From the NCBI GenBank assembly GCA_026707665.1, contig JAPOWK010000091.1:1-34560 (forward strand): DNA of 34,560 nt, given 5' to 3'. The notes beneath the pieces were generated by a model, which had not been told where the DNA came from, ran no database searches, and saw only the letters and a list, made by a program, of their open reading frames with translations. This DNA comes from Chloroflexota bacterium. GTDB taxonomy: Bacteria; Chloroflexota; Anaerolineae; Aggregatilineales; Phototrophicaceae. A program made the translations under genes and the position numbers. Positions 1-8,102 of the stretch are shown here, piece by piece. Each line of letters starts with the position of its first letter. Positions within the stretch are counted from its first letter, which is position 1.

Positions 1-13
1 ATAATGCTTCCCT

Positions 14-42
14 TTGCTCATTGGAAACAGTACCATTATAAT
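14..42 (+). promoter_or_regulatory. sigma-70-type promoter for the first permease operon
   Basis: TTGCTC at 14-19 and a perfect TATAAT at 37-42 are separated by 17 nt. This places transcription start near position 49 and gives a leader of about 60 nt before the ATG at 108. The -35 matches consensus at only three positions; the -10 is perfect. No other gene is visible in positions 1-107, so this may start a permease-only transcript or be internal to an operon whose binding protein lies to the left. Confidence 0.5.
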
Positions 43-107
43 CCAAGACTATACAATTAGCCTGCAGAGCCCATCGTTTGCGGCGAAATGCGAGCGACAA
101 ATAAACC

Positions 108-1058
108 ATGACAACGCATCTGGCTAATCCGTCGCCAACTAAGGGCTTTTGGCTCACGCGGCAGTACAACAGATTGACCCTGCGGCAGCGGCGCACGCTG
201 ATGGGTTACGTTTTCATCGCGCCCTTCATCTTGGGTTTTCTGTTTTGGTGGCTCGGTCCGGCGGCGGTGGCGGGCTACCTAACGTTTCACAAATGGAACT
301 TCCTGGCGGCGCCGAAGTTCGTGGGCTTGGCCAACTTCAGCAAGATGCTCGGCGACCCGATACTGGCGCAGAGCTTGAAAGTCACGATTGTCTTCTCAGC
401 CATATCGGTGCCGCTCGGTTTGGTATTCGCGTTTTTCCTCGCCAACTTGATCAACGCCAAGTTCCGCTTCATCGCCATCTTCCGCACTATCTATTTTTTG
501 CCCAGCATCGTGCCGGCGGTGGCGAACGCGATACTTTGGGCTTGGCTGTTCAACACCGAGTTTGGCTTGATCAATTATGTCATTCGCGCCTTTGGCGGTC
601 CCAAGATCGGCTGGCTGCAAGACCCGAATTGGGTGATGCTGGCTTTTGTCATTCTGACGGTCTGGGGTGTCGGCGGCTCGATGATTATTTTCCTTGCTGG
701 CTTGCAGGGCATTCCGCAGATCTTCTACGAAGCGGCCGAAATTGACGGTGCGGGTCGCTGGCAGCGTTTGCTTTACGTGACGCTGCCGATGATGTCGCCG
801 ATTATTTTCTTCAACCTGGTCATTGGTTTCATCAATTCCTTTCAGGTGTTTGTCAGTGCGTTATTGATCACAAACGGCGGACCGCAGCGAGCGACGCTGT
901 TCCTGGTGCTGCACATCTGGCGCACCGCTTTCAGCAGCCAGAAGATGGGTTATGCCGCGGTGCTCTCGTGGCTGCTCTTCGTGATCCTGATGGTGCTGTC
1001 ATTTTTCGTTTTCCGCTATATCGGTTCGCGCGTCTACTATGAGAATCCGGGCGATTAG
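108..1058 (+). CDS. CUT1-type sugar ABC transporter permease (MalF/UgpA-like)
   Basis: Inner-membrane permease of a carbohydrate ABC importer, 316 aa. A basic N-terminal stretch (residues about 21-31) precedes six hydrophobic segments. The cytoplasmic EAA loop, which docks the ATPase, is seen as [13 protein letters not shown] at about residues 208-220, followed by LPMMSP. Length is normal for the single-domain UgpA/LacF class. No clear Shine-Dalgarno stands before the ATG, so the start is less certain than the family call. The next gene begins 11 nt downstream and encodes the partner permease. No binding protein or ATPase is encoded next to the pair; an ATPase of the MsmK/UgpC kind is often shared and encoded elsewhere. 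The sugar cannot be predicted. Confidence 0.93.
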   Translation: MTTHLANPSPTKGFWLTRQYNRLTLRQRRTLMGYVFIAPFILGFLFWWLGPAAVAGYLTFHKWNFLAAPKFVGLANFSKMLGDPILAQSLKVTIVFSAISVPLGLVFAFFLANLINAKFRFIAIFRTIYFLPSIVPAVANAILWAWLFNTEFGLINYVIRAFGGPKIGWLQDPNWVMLAFVILTVWGVGGSMIIFLAGLQGIPQIFYEAAEIDGAGRWQRLLYVTLPMMSPIIFFNLVIGFINSFQVFVSALLITNGGPQRATLFLVLHIWRTAFSSQKMGYAAVLSWLLFVILMVLSFFVFRYIGSRVYYENPGD

Positions 1059-1069
1059 GAGAACCGAAC

Positions 1070-1954
1070 GTGGGCTTTAAAGAGAAGCCAGCCGAATTCT
1101 TTGAATCAAGACGCCAGCCGAAGTCTTACGGTGATATTCTGTTTCATTGGCTGACGGTATTCCTGCTGGTGTTTTTCGCCGTGGTCATGATCACGCCCTT
1201 CATCTGGCTGCTCTCCAGCTCGCTGAAAACGCAGATCAACATCTTCCAATATCCGCCGCAGCTGATTCCCGACCCGGTCGTGCCGGAGAATTATATCTAC
1301 GCGTTGACCTACAAGCCCTTCGGCACTTATTTTCGCAATACGGTGCTCGTCGCCGGTTTGAACGTCATCGCCGTTGTATTTACTTCATCATTTTGCGCAT
1401 ACGGATTCGCGCGGATGCGCTTTCCCGGGCGCGACTTCTGGTTCGGCATCGTGATGGCGACGCTCTTCCTGCCCTACGCCGTTTTGCTGGTGCCGAGCTT
1501 CATCGTATTCTCGCGGCTGGGCTGGGTGGATACTTTCCTGCCGTTGGTCGTGCCGCCATTCTTCGGTGGCGGCGCCTTCAACATCTTCCTCATGCGGCAA
1601 TTTTTCCGGACGATTCCGGAGGAGATCGCCGATGCCGCGCGCATCGACGGCTGCAGCGAGTTCGGCGTCTATTGGCGGATTATGCTTCCCCTGTCCAAGC
1701 CGGCGCTGATTACGATTGGCATCTTCACCTTCCTCTTCGCCTGGAACGATCTGATTGGACCGATTACCTATTTGCGTTCGCCGGACAATTTCACGATTGC
1801 GGTCGGATTGGCTTCGTTCCGCAGCCAGACGGACATCAGCTGGGACTTGCAGCTGGCTGCGTCCACAGCCGTGACCTTGCCGGTGATCGCGCTATTCTTC
1901 CTGGCGCAGCGTTACTTTATTCAGGGTGTAGTGATGACGGGGCTGAAGGGTTAG
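1070..1954 (+). CDS. CUT1-type sugar ABC transporter permease (MalG/UgpE-like)
   Basis: Second membrane subunit of the sugar importer, 294 aa. It starts at GTG 1070, with AGGAGA at 1057-1062 overlapping the stop codon of the preceding permease, so the two are translationally linked. Six hydrophobic segments are visible. The EAA loop is [13 protein letters not shown] at about residues 185-197, followed by the usual LPLSKPAL. The protein ends with the family-typical GVVMTGLKG tail. The gene ends only 15 nt from the convergent livF stop, with no obvious hairpin terminator between them. Confidence 0.93.
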   Translation: MGFKEKPAEFFESRRQPKSYGDILFHWLTVFLLVFFAVVMITPFIWLLSSSLKTQINIFQYPPQLIPDPVVPENYIYALTYKPFGTYFRNTVLVAGLNVIAVVFTSSFCAYGFARMRFPGRDFWFGIVMATLFLPYAVLLVPSFIVFSRLGWVDTFLPLVVPPFFGGGAFNIFLMRQFFRTIPEEIADAARIDGCSEFGVYWRIMLPLSKPALITIGIFTFLFAWNDLIGPITYLRSPDNFTIAVGLASFRSQTDISWDLQLAASTAVTLPVIALFFLAQRYFIQGVVMTGLKG

Positions 1955-1969
1955 AGGACGCGCGCAGAC

Positions 1970-2671
1970 TCAAGCCCAAAAAGCCTTTTCAAGATCGGTG
2001 AAATCGGCCGGCGGACCCTCAAACTTGTTGCGTCCCAGCTCCAGCACGTAGACAAAGTCCGCAATCTTTAGCGCTTCACGAATTTCCTGGTCGACCAGCA
2101 GGATGGTCAAGCCCTCCTCATCGCGCAGATTGACCAGCATATCGTACACTTCCTCACTGAGCAGCTTGGCCAAGCCCGCCGTGGGTTCGTCAACGAGAAT
2201 CACCTCGGGGTCGGTCATCAGCGTGCGGCCGATTTCCACCATGCGCTGCTGGCCGCCGGAGAGGCTGCCGGCGTGATCGTGCTGCTTCTCACGGAGGATG
2301 GGAAAGCGATTGAAGTTGTCTTCGATTTTGCTTTCGATCCGCTTCTTGTCCTTTTGGAAAGTCCAGGCGCCGAGCATGAGGTTTTCCCGCACGCTCATGT
2401 GCTTGAAGACGCCGGGCTGCTGCGGGATGTAGCTGATGCCCAGATCGATCAGGCGGTGCGTCGCCGTGCCGGTGACATCGTCGCCGTTCAGCAGCACTTG
2501 CCCGCTATGCGGTTTGAGGAAGCCGTAGACCGCTTTTAGCAGCGTCGACTTGCCAACGCCGTTCGCGCCGAGAATCGTGGTTAATTTGCCGGTCTCCGCT
2601 GTGAGGCTCAAGCCCCGCAAAATATGCAAGTCTTCGTAGTAGCCGACGTAGAGGTCCTTGATTTCGAGCAT
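1970..2671 (-). CDS. livF: branched-chain amino acid-type ABC transporter ATP-binding protein LivF
   Basis: Cytoplasmic ATPase of a hydrophobic/branched-chain amino acid (HAAT) importer, 233 aa, the usual LivF length. Walker A is GANGVGKS at residues 35-42, the ABC signature LSGGQ is at 137-141, and Walker B ends VILVDEPTAG with the catalytic Glu at 162. The D-loop/H-loop region follows (LLVDQE). Its ATG directly abuts the TAA of livG (0 nt gap), so it is the last gene of the five-gene minus-strand operon. Its pairing with a LivG whose P-loop is separate supports the heterodimeric ATPase of the family. The substrate could be branched-chain amino acids or other amides and amino acids; sequence alone does not decide. 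Confidence 0.93.
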   Translation of the reverse strand: MLEIKDLYVGYYEDLHILRGLSLTAETGKLTTILGANGVGKSTLLKAVYGFLKPHSGQVLLNGDDVTGTATHRLIDLGISYIPQQPGVFKHMSVRENLMLGAWTFQKDKKRIESKIEDNFNRFPILREKQHDHAGSLSGGQQRMVEIGRTLMTDPEVILVDEPTAGLAKLLSEEVYDMLVNLRDEEGLTILLVDQEIREALKIADFVYVLELGRNKFEGPPADFTDLEKAFWA

Positions 2672-3406
2672 TTAATCGTCCTCGTCGTGGCCGAGATAGG
2701 CATCGATCACGGCGGGATCGTTCCGGACCGCTTGCGGCGCGCCATCGGCGATCACCGCGCCATGATGCAGGACGATCAGGCGCTGACTCAGCTCGAAGAC
2801 TGCGCCCATGTTGTGGCTGATAAACATGATCGCCTTGCCGTTTTCATGTACGCGATTGATATAGTTGGTAATCGTATCTTGCAAGCGCGGGTGCACGCCA
2901 GCGAAGGGCTCGTCCAGAATGATGACGGCCGGATCCAGCATCAGCAGTCTTCCCAATTCCAGCAGCTTGCGCTGGCCCCCGCTCAAGGCGCGGCTCAGTT
3001 CATTGGTCAGATGGTCTATTGTCAACAGCGTCAAGATCTCGTGGGCGCGCGCTTCCAGATCGGCGCGGCCGGCGCGGGGATTATGCGCCAAGCCCGGTAC
3101 CATCATGTTCTCCATCACTGTCATGCGGCCAAGGGCGCGCGTAATCTGAAAGGTGCGGCCCAAGCCCGCGCGCGTCACATCGTAGGGCGGGTGGCCATCA
3201 ATACGCCGGCCATTGAGGTAAATTGTGCCGCTGCTTGGCTTGAGCATGCCGCTCATCAGATTGGTCAGCGTGGTTTTTCCCGCGCCGTTGGGCCCGATCA
3301 TTCCGATCAGTTCGGGCTCAGTCACCGTGAATGACACGTGGTCTACCGCTTGGAGGCCGCCGAAGCGTTTGGACACGTTGTTGAGTTCCAGGTGGAGATC
3401 ACTCAT
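2672..3406 (-). CDS. livG: branched-chain amino acid-type ABC transporter ATP-binding protein LivG
   Basis: Second ATPase of the HAAT importer, 244 aa from the chosen ATG at 3406. An open frame continues 11 codons upstream to 3439, but homology (MSDLHLELNNVSKRFGG) begins at 3406 and the resulting 8-nt overlap with livM is typical of this operon type. Walker A is GPNGAGKT at residues 38-45, signature LSGGQRKLLELGRLLM starts at 141, and Walker B is VIILDEPFAGVHP with Asp165-Glu166. The PFAGVHP after Walker B is characteristic of LivG rather than LivF. It is expected to pair with LivF beneath the LivH/LivM membrane dimer. Confidence 0.93.
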   Translation of the reverse strand: MSDLHLELNNVSKRFGGLQAVDHVSFTVTEPELIGMIGPNGAGKTTLTNLMSGMLKPSSGTIYLNGRRIDGHPPYDVTRAGLGRTFQITRALGRMTVMENMMVPGLAHNPRAGRADLEARAHEILTLLTIDHLTNELSRALSGGQRKLLELGRLLMLDPAVIILDEPFAGVHPRLQDTITNYINRVHENGKAIMFISHNMGAVFELSQRLIVLHHGAVIADGAPQAVRNDPAVIDAYLGHDEDD

Positions 3407-4565
3407 CGTCCGCCTCAATTCGCGCGGCATGATTATCATCGCTCTCGCGCCGGGAAACCGTTTCTTTCATCACGATGTCGCGTCCGCTGAACCAGGTGAT
3501 GATGGGGTAAAGCAGACCGTTGCGCATATAACGCAAGGTGAAGACCATCACGACGCCGAAGAGGGCAAAGCGCCAAAAACCCGGCTCCCAGACGAAGGCA
3601 TCCGAGCCATCGTAGGTCGTCATGCCGAAGGGAAGGGTGATCACCACTTGTCGCATCGCCTCCAGCAGGTAGCGCGAGATGAAAGCGCCGGCCGCCGCCC
3701 CAATCAGGCTTTCCATGCCGCCGATGACCGCGTAGGCGATGATCAGCGACATCTGCAAGATTTCCAACTGCTCGGGGATGATGCGCTCGGAACCGACATC
3801 ACTGTAAAAGATCGCGCCAGCAAAGCCGACAATCATGCTGGTGAAAACGAAAACCAGAATCTTGTAGCGCACGACATTGACACCGAGGGCGGAGGCGGCG
3901 TCTTCGTCCTCGCGCATCGCCCGCAGAAACAAGCCAATTGGCGAATTCGCTACCCAATACAGCGCCAACAAACAAACGACCAGCAAACCGAACATCAGGT
4001 AGTACTCGACCTGACGCGCGGCGTCGACATCGGCGATCTGAAGCAGGGGACGCAGCGACAAGCCATTGGAGCCGCCGGTGTAGTCGTATTCCGTCAACAT
4101 CATGATGCGAAATAACTCAGAGAACGCGATCGTGAAGAGCGCGAGATAGGCTGCGCGCAGACGAAGCAAAAGCCAGCCAATCACCAACCCGACCGCGCCG
4201 GCGGCGATTGTGCCGATGATGATGGAACCGAAAGCTGAGATGGATTCAGGGCTGATGCTGACGCCCAGCAACGCGAAGGTGATGCCGTCCCGCGCGATCA
4301 AACCGGCGGCATAGGCGCCGATCCCCATAAATGCCATGTGGCCGAAGGAGAACTGTCCGGCGATGCCCGCCAGCAAGGCCCAACTGGATGACATGATGGC
4401 GTAGAAGAAGCCACTTATGAACACGGTCTTGGTGTAATTGGATTGCGATGTGTCGTTGGGGAACCAAAGGAAAAACAGCACCACCAGAACAATGACAAGA
4501 TAACCCAGTTTCCGGCGGCCAATGCCCTGATCGATGGCCGACTCGAAGCGCCTGAAGACCACCAT
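3399..4565 (-). CDS. livM: branched-chain amino acid-type ABC transporter permease LivM
   Basis: Inner-membrane permease of the HAAT importer, 388 aa. Family landmarks include AGQFSFGHMAFMGIGAYAAGL in the N-terminal half, YTGGSNGL near the middle and the cytoplasmic MREDEDAASALGVNVVRYK loop that contacts the ATPase. About ten hydrophobic segments follow a short basic N-terminus. ATG 4565 lies 2 nt after the livH stop; a TTG two codons upstream (4571) would overlap it by 4 nt and is an alternative start. The 3' end overlaps livG by 8 nt. A hydrophilic C-terminal tail of about 35 residues (VMKETVSRRESDDNHAARIE) extends past the last membrane segment. Confidence 0.93.
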   Translation of the reverse strand: MVVFRRFESAIDQGIGRRKLGYLVIVLVVLFFLWFPNDTSQSNYTKTVFISGFFYAIMSSSWALLAGIAGQFSFGHMAFMGIGAYAAGLIARDGITFALLGVSISPESISAFGSIIIGTIAAGAVGLVIGWLLLRLRAAYLALFTIAFSELFRIMMLTEYDYTGGSNGLSLRPLLQIADVDAARQVEYYLMFGLLVVCLLALYWVANSPIGLFLRAMREDEDAASALGVNVVRYKILVFVFTSMIVGFAGAIFYSDVGSERIIPEQLEILQMSLIIAYAVIGGMESLIGAAAGAFISRYLLEAMRQVVITLPFGMTTYDGSDAFVWEPGFWRFALFGVVMVFTLRYMRNGLLYPIITWFSGRDIVMKETVSRRESDDNHAARIEADDE

Positions 4566-4567
4566 GA

Positions 4568-6115
4568 TCAATGCTGCTCCCTGCCGAAGAGCCCGGTCGG
4601 TTTGAGCAGCAGGACGAGGGCGAAGATCACGAGGGCGAAGGCTTCCTTATAGGCGGCGCCGCGGCTGGGATCCGGATGGCAGCCCGCACCCAGCGCTTCC
4701 ACTATGCCGACGATGATGCCGCCCGCGAGCGCGCCGGGCACCGAACCCAGCCCGCCAAGGACCACGATCACGTAGGACCGACCGACCATCTCCGCGCCGA
4801 CCCAGGGCACCCAATTGAAAATCGGGATCAAAGCCGCGCCAGACATAGCCGCCAACATCGAGCCCATGGCGAACGACAGCGTGTTCATATTGGTCGGGTT
4901 GATGCCGGTGACGGCGGCCGCCTGCCTGTCCTGGCTGGTGGCGCGCAAGGCGCGGCCGGTCCAGGAACGCTGCAGGAAATACAGCAGCGCGAAAATCAAC
5001 ACGATGCCGACGACCATGGCGAAGGCGCGGTCGCCAATGATATGAATCGGACCGAATGCGAAGTCATCAGTAATTTGAGTGCGGTCTAGGGTGAATCGGC
5101 GAATCTGGATGAAGCGGTCCGTTTTCTGCGGGAAGGGACCGGCGACCGCCAGCGTGGTGTATTCAAGGAAGAATCCGAATCCAAATGTGATCAGGATGGC
5201 GTATTCGGAAACGCGCTCGATCAGACCTTCGTGCATCGGCTTGAGAAAAACGCGCTCGAATACCGCGCCCATGATGAAGACGATGAAGGCCGCGACCGGT
5301 ATCCCCCAAATCGGATTGACACTGATGTCGGCGCCGGTAAGCTCGCTGAGGTGATAGCTGGCGTGCTCCAAAAAATAAAATGAAAAATAGCCGCCGACCA
5401 TGTAGAGTTGGCCATGGGCAAAGCTGACGACGCCCTGCACCGAATAAATCAAAGTCAAGCCGACTGCCATCAACGAATAGATGCAGCCGATAACCACGCC
5501 GTTTGCCGTCTGCTGCGTCAAATAAGTGGCGGCAAAGGGAAGCGCCACGCAGGGGTTAGTCGGGTTCTGGATGGCGAAGAGCGCATAGATCTGCCAGGCG
5601 CCCAAGGCGCCAAATGTGACCATCCAGTCCCGGTTAATCTTTGGCGTGGTTTTCCACATTAAGCCGAAGATTAGCGGACCAACGGCGAAGCCACCTAATG
5701 CGGCCGCGGTCAGGGCGTTTTGGTCGTCCGCTTCCAGATCGCGGTAATGGCGCGGGATGAAATATGCCGCCAGCGCCGCCCACAATGGACCGGCGAGCAG
5801 CAGCCAGAGCGCCGAGGGAAAGTTCGGATCAATGACCCGCACCAGCACTTGCGATGTAAGGAAAACGGTCAGCACGACGCCGAGCGTCAGGCTGGTGCGC
5901 CTGATGAGGGTCGGCTCAAAATAGAAAATGCCTACGCCAATCGGACCCAGGGCAAAGCCGCCGATCAATCCCGCGATCTTCAGCGTTGTTGCCGGGATTT
6001 GCTCTTTTTCCCCGCGCCCCTGGTTCACGCCAGGCAGCACCAGCAATCCGACCGTCGCCCACAGGGGACCGGCGACCATGAGCCAAAGGATAAACAGCGT
6101 GTCTTCAATAACCAT
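4568..6115 (-). CDS. livH: branched-chain amino acid-type ABC permease LivH with long N-terminal membrane extension
   Basis: Membrane subunit of the HAAT importer, 515 aa from ATG 6115, against roughly 290-310 aa for ordinary LivH. The LivH part starts near residue 202 (NGVVIGCIYSLMAVGLTLIY, then VVSFAHGQLYMVGGY) and contains RATSQDRQAAAVTGIN and VLGGLGSVPGALAGGIIVG near the end. The first 200 residues add about six hydrophobic segments. They hold a duplication: AGPLW...GGFALGPIGVGIF at residues 15-65 and AGPLW...GGFAVGPLIFGL at 108-152. The frame is open for 17 codons upstream (to 6166), but that stretch is not membrane-like. GAGGGGCAG upstream of 6115 is a possible ribosome site. The extension is in frame with no sign of a fusion artefact. 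Its role is unknown. Confidence 0.9.
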   Translation of the reverse strand: MVIEDTLFILWLMVAGPLWATVGLLVLPGVNQGRGEKEQIPATTLKIAGLIGGFALGPIGVGIFYFEPTLIRRTSLTLGVVLTVFLTSQVLVRVIDPNFPSALWLLLAGPLWAALAAYFIPRHYRDLEADDQNALTAAALGGFAVGPLIFGLMWKTTPKINRDWMVTFGALGAWQIYALFAIQNPTNPCVALPFAATYLTQQTANGVVIGCIYSLMAVGLTLIYSVQGVVSFAHGQLYMVGGYFSFYFLEHASYHLSELTGADISVNPIWGIPVAAFIVFIMGAVFERVFLKPMHEGLIERVSEYAILITFGFGFFLEYTTLAVAGPFPQKTDRFIQIRRFTLDRTQITDDFAFGPIHIIGDRAFAMVVGIVLIFALLYFLQRSWTGRALRATSQDRQAAAVTGINPTNMNTLSFAMGSMLAAMSGAALIPIFNWVPWVGAEMVGRSYVIVVLGGLGSVPGALAGGIIVGIVEALGAGCHPDPSRGAAYKEAFALVIFALVLLLKPTGLFGREQH

Positions 6116-6143
6116 CAAGAACTGCCCCTCAGTTGAAGGCAGC

Positions 6144-6164
6144 GGGTGGGCAAAGCGCCCACCC
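6144..6164 (-). promoter_or_regulatory. GC-rich hairpin in the binding-protein/livH gap
   Basis: GGGTGGGC at 6144-6151 pairs perfectly with GCCCACCC at 6157-6164 around a 5-nt loop. There is no T-run on the minus strand, so it is not a classical terminator. Together with the second hairpin just upstream it lies between the first operon gene and the membrane genes, where such structures commonly protect the upstream mRNA or attenuate transcription. Confidence 0.5.
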
Positions 6165-6175
6165 AACTGGCTGTA

Positions 6176-6211
6176 GGATCTTGATGAGGCCTTCGAACCC
6201 CATCAGGATCC
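6176..6211 (-). promoter_or_regulatory. 11-bp stem hairpin directly after the binding-protein gene
   Basis: Positions 6176-6186 pair with 6201-6211 over 11 bp, with one G-T wobble and a 14-nt loop. On the minus strand the structure begins 8 nt after the stop codon of the binding-protein gene. No T-tract follows. It is consistent with an mRNA-stabilising element that keeps binding protein in excess over the permease; this role is inferred. Confidence 0.5.
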
Positions 6212-6219
6212 GCAAACAA

Positions 6220-7557
6220 CTATGGCGAAGTTCCCGGCGCGATATAGCCCGAACCATGGGTCTGATAGACTTCCGGGAAAATCACAGCGGCGTCGAGTGA
6301 GCTTTGACCTTGCTCGAAGTACTGCATCATGGTAACGACCGGGTCTGGCCATTGATGCCACATGAAAGCCGGCGTGCCTTCGGGCAAGTCCGGATTGTGA
6401 TTGCCGTACTCGAAATAGTAGCGCCCCTGCGACAGGTCAAGGTCGGTGGTTTCTATCGCCGCGACGATGGCCGCGCCATCGCTGGAGGAGCCGGCGCGCG
6501 CCATACCGTCGGCGATGATCCAAACGGCATCGTAGGAAGCCATCGCATAACTAGGCACGATATCCGCGAACTCTTCAAAGTAGGCGGCGTTCAATTCGAC
6601 CGCCGTATCGCTGAAGAGACTGGGGATGATGCCGACACGGTTGAAGGCGCAGTAATTGCCATCGGGAACGTTCTGCCAGTACTGCTCGGATTGGAAGGCG
6701 ACCTGGTTGGTGACGCAGATCGTGTTTTCTGAAGGCGCAATGCCCAGCTCCGCCATCTGCTGCGTGAGATTGTAGGATGTTTCACCGGTCACCAGAACGC
6801 GGACGACATCCGGTGTGTCGGCGCTGGCTTGAATGCGGCTGAGGATCGGGACGAAATCTTCCGTGCCCAATTCCACGTTGATCTGCGTTACCGTCGCGCC
6901 GGCCGCTTCAAAGCGAGCCAGTTCATCGGCTGCAGCCGGCTGACCGTAGTCCGTGTTCTCGGCGATGATGACGACATTGCCTACGCCCAGGTCGATCAGC
7001 CAGTCGACGACTACGCCACCGACCATGGAGCTGGCTGGCGAAACGCGAAATACGTGATCGACGCCATCGGCGTTGCGTGGCGGTCTGCCGTCATATTCCA
7101 TGATGCCGTTGGCGCTGACGTTATCGTTCCAGGGCTCGGAGAAGACGGTCGGTATCCCGTTCTCATCCAGCATGCCCATGGTCGCCAAGCCGACAGCGCT
7201 GTGATAGACGCCAGTGACCGCATGAACCTCATCTTCGAGGATGAAGCGCTCGACTACCGCTTGTCCGCGTTCCGGGCTGCCTTCCGAGTCGCCAATGACA
7301 ATCTCAATCGCGTGGTTGACGCCGTCGATCGACACGCCGCAGGCCGCGTTGATGTCGTCCGCCGCCCGATTAATCGCCCACGACATGGCGACCCCGCCGG
7401 CGACCGCGCCCGGCGCCGAAAGCGGAACCAGCCCGCCAATCTTGATGCTGTCTTCGGCGAATTCGCAGTGCCCATCCGCTTGAACTGCGCTCATGGGAAG
7501 CATGGCGATCATCGCGAGCAGCGCTACGATGCTGACTATCAAAGTTATCCGTTTCAT
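6220..7557 (-). CDS. branched-chain amino acid-type ABC transporter substrate-binding protein
   Basis: Extracytoplasmic type I periplasmic-binding-fold receptor for the Liv-type importer, 445 aa. Start ATG 7557 is chosen over the longer frame (to 7701) because GGAGGA lies 8-9 nt upstream and a classical signal peptide follows at once: MKR, a hydrophobic core, then a likely cut after SAVQA (about residue 27). No lipobox cysteine is present, so it should be a free rather than lipid-anchored protein. The mature part opens with IKIGGLVPLSAPGA, typical of the Leu/Ile/Val-binding superfamily, and contains VVIIAENTDYGQPAAAD in the hinge region. First gene of the five-gene operon, separated from livH by a 104-nt gap holding two hairpins. 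Ligand unknown: amino acid, amide or urea are all possible. Confidence 0.9.
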   Translation of the reverse strand: MKRITLIVSIVALLAMIAMLPMSAVQADGHCEFAEDSIKIGGLVPLSAPGAVAGGVAMSWAINRAADDINAACGVSIDGVNHAIEIVIGDSEGSPERGQAVVERFILEDEVHAVTGVYHSAVGLATMGMLDENGIPTVFSEPWNDNVSANGIMEYDGRPPRNADGVDHVFRVSPASSMVGGVVVDWLIDLGVGNVVIIAENTDYGQPAAADELARFEAAGATVTQINVELGTEDFVPILSRIQASADTPDVVRVLVTGETSYNLTQQMAELGIAPSENTICVTNQVAFQSEQYWQNVPDGNYCAFNRVGIIPSLFSDTAVELNAAYFEEFADIVPSYAMASYDAVWIIADGMARAGSSSDGAAIVAAIETTDLDLSQGRYYFEYGNHNPDLPEGTPAFMWHQWPDPVVTMMQYFEQGQSSLDAAVIFPEVYQTHGSGYIAPGTSP

Positions 7558-7781
7558 GACGTTTTCCTCCATAACTGAAATCCAATGCATCATTGCAGCG
7601 TAATACCGCAGAATGATACCGGGTCGCTGCCAAGGGTCTCTCAGATACGTCTGCACTAGATGTGGAACGCTGACAATTTGGCAGCTTGCGCGATCATGCA
7701 ATCGTTACAAGATTCACGCCCCAACTAAGTGTCCCCGATCATCGGCACAGTGGCGCACCGCTAGCGACAGGCACAGACTTA

Positions 7782-7810
7782 AGATTAACGTGTGCGTAAC
7801 CTTGTGTCAA
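7782..7810 (-). promoter_or_regulatory. probable sigma-70 promoter of the liv-type operon
   Basis: On the minus strand a perfect TTGACA (7810-7805) is followed after 17 nt by TAATCT (7787-7782), a weak -10. Transcription would start near 7775, giving a leader of about 218 nt before ATG 7557. No riboswitch fold was recognised in the leader. Confidence 0.45.
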
Positions 7811-7895
7811 GCAAAGAGGCATATTGGCGCAGTCAAGGGCATTTGCCGTCGAATGTCGCGTGCTTTGTTCGGCGCTCGCCCCGCCCAGCGCAAAT

Positions 7896-7924
7896 TTGAC
7901 AGAGCATAGCGCGCATAGTATATT
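7896..7924 (+). promoter_or_regulatory. strong sigma-70 promoter of the peptide-uptake operon
   Basis: TTGACA at 7896-7901 and TATATT at 7919-7924 are separated by exactly 17 nt: a perfect -35 and a five-of-six -10. Start would be near 7931, leaving a leader of about 170 nt before the ATG at 8103. It lies about 90 bp from the minus-strand promoter and points the opposite way, so the 545-bp gap 7558-8102 is a true divergent control region. I saw no gene in that gap. Confidence 0.65.
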
Positions 7925-8102
7925 CTCCTGACGTCTTCTGGAACGCGCGATTCCACTTGGTGTTGCACATGCGCTGTCCAACATCCTCGGCGGATCGTTT
8001 GTGAAAAGGCTAGTTCAATTGGGGGCGCCAGCGAAGATATCGTCGTGTATGAGTTTGACCACAGATTGTCACTGTACATTTGCTAACGAAAGGGAAATCA
8101 AG

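Noticed and set aside
3225..4115. 296-codon plus-strand open frame across livG and livM
   Set aside because: It spans two well-supported genes on the other strand and encodes a His/Gln/Asp-rich sequence typical of antisense frames in GC-rich DNA.
7558..8102. Possible tRNA, riboswitch or small gene in the divergent gap
   Set aside because: No cloverleaf, no recognised riboswitch core, and the short open frames there lack ribosome sites; only promoters were supported.
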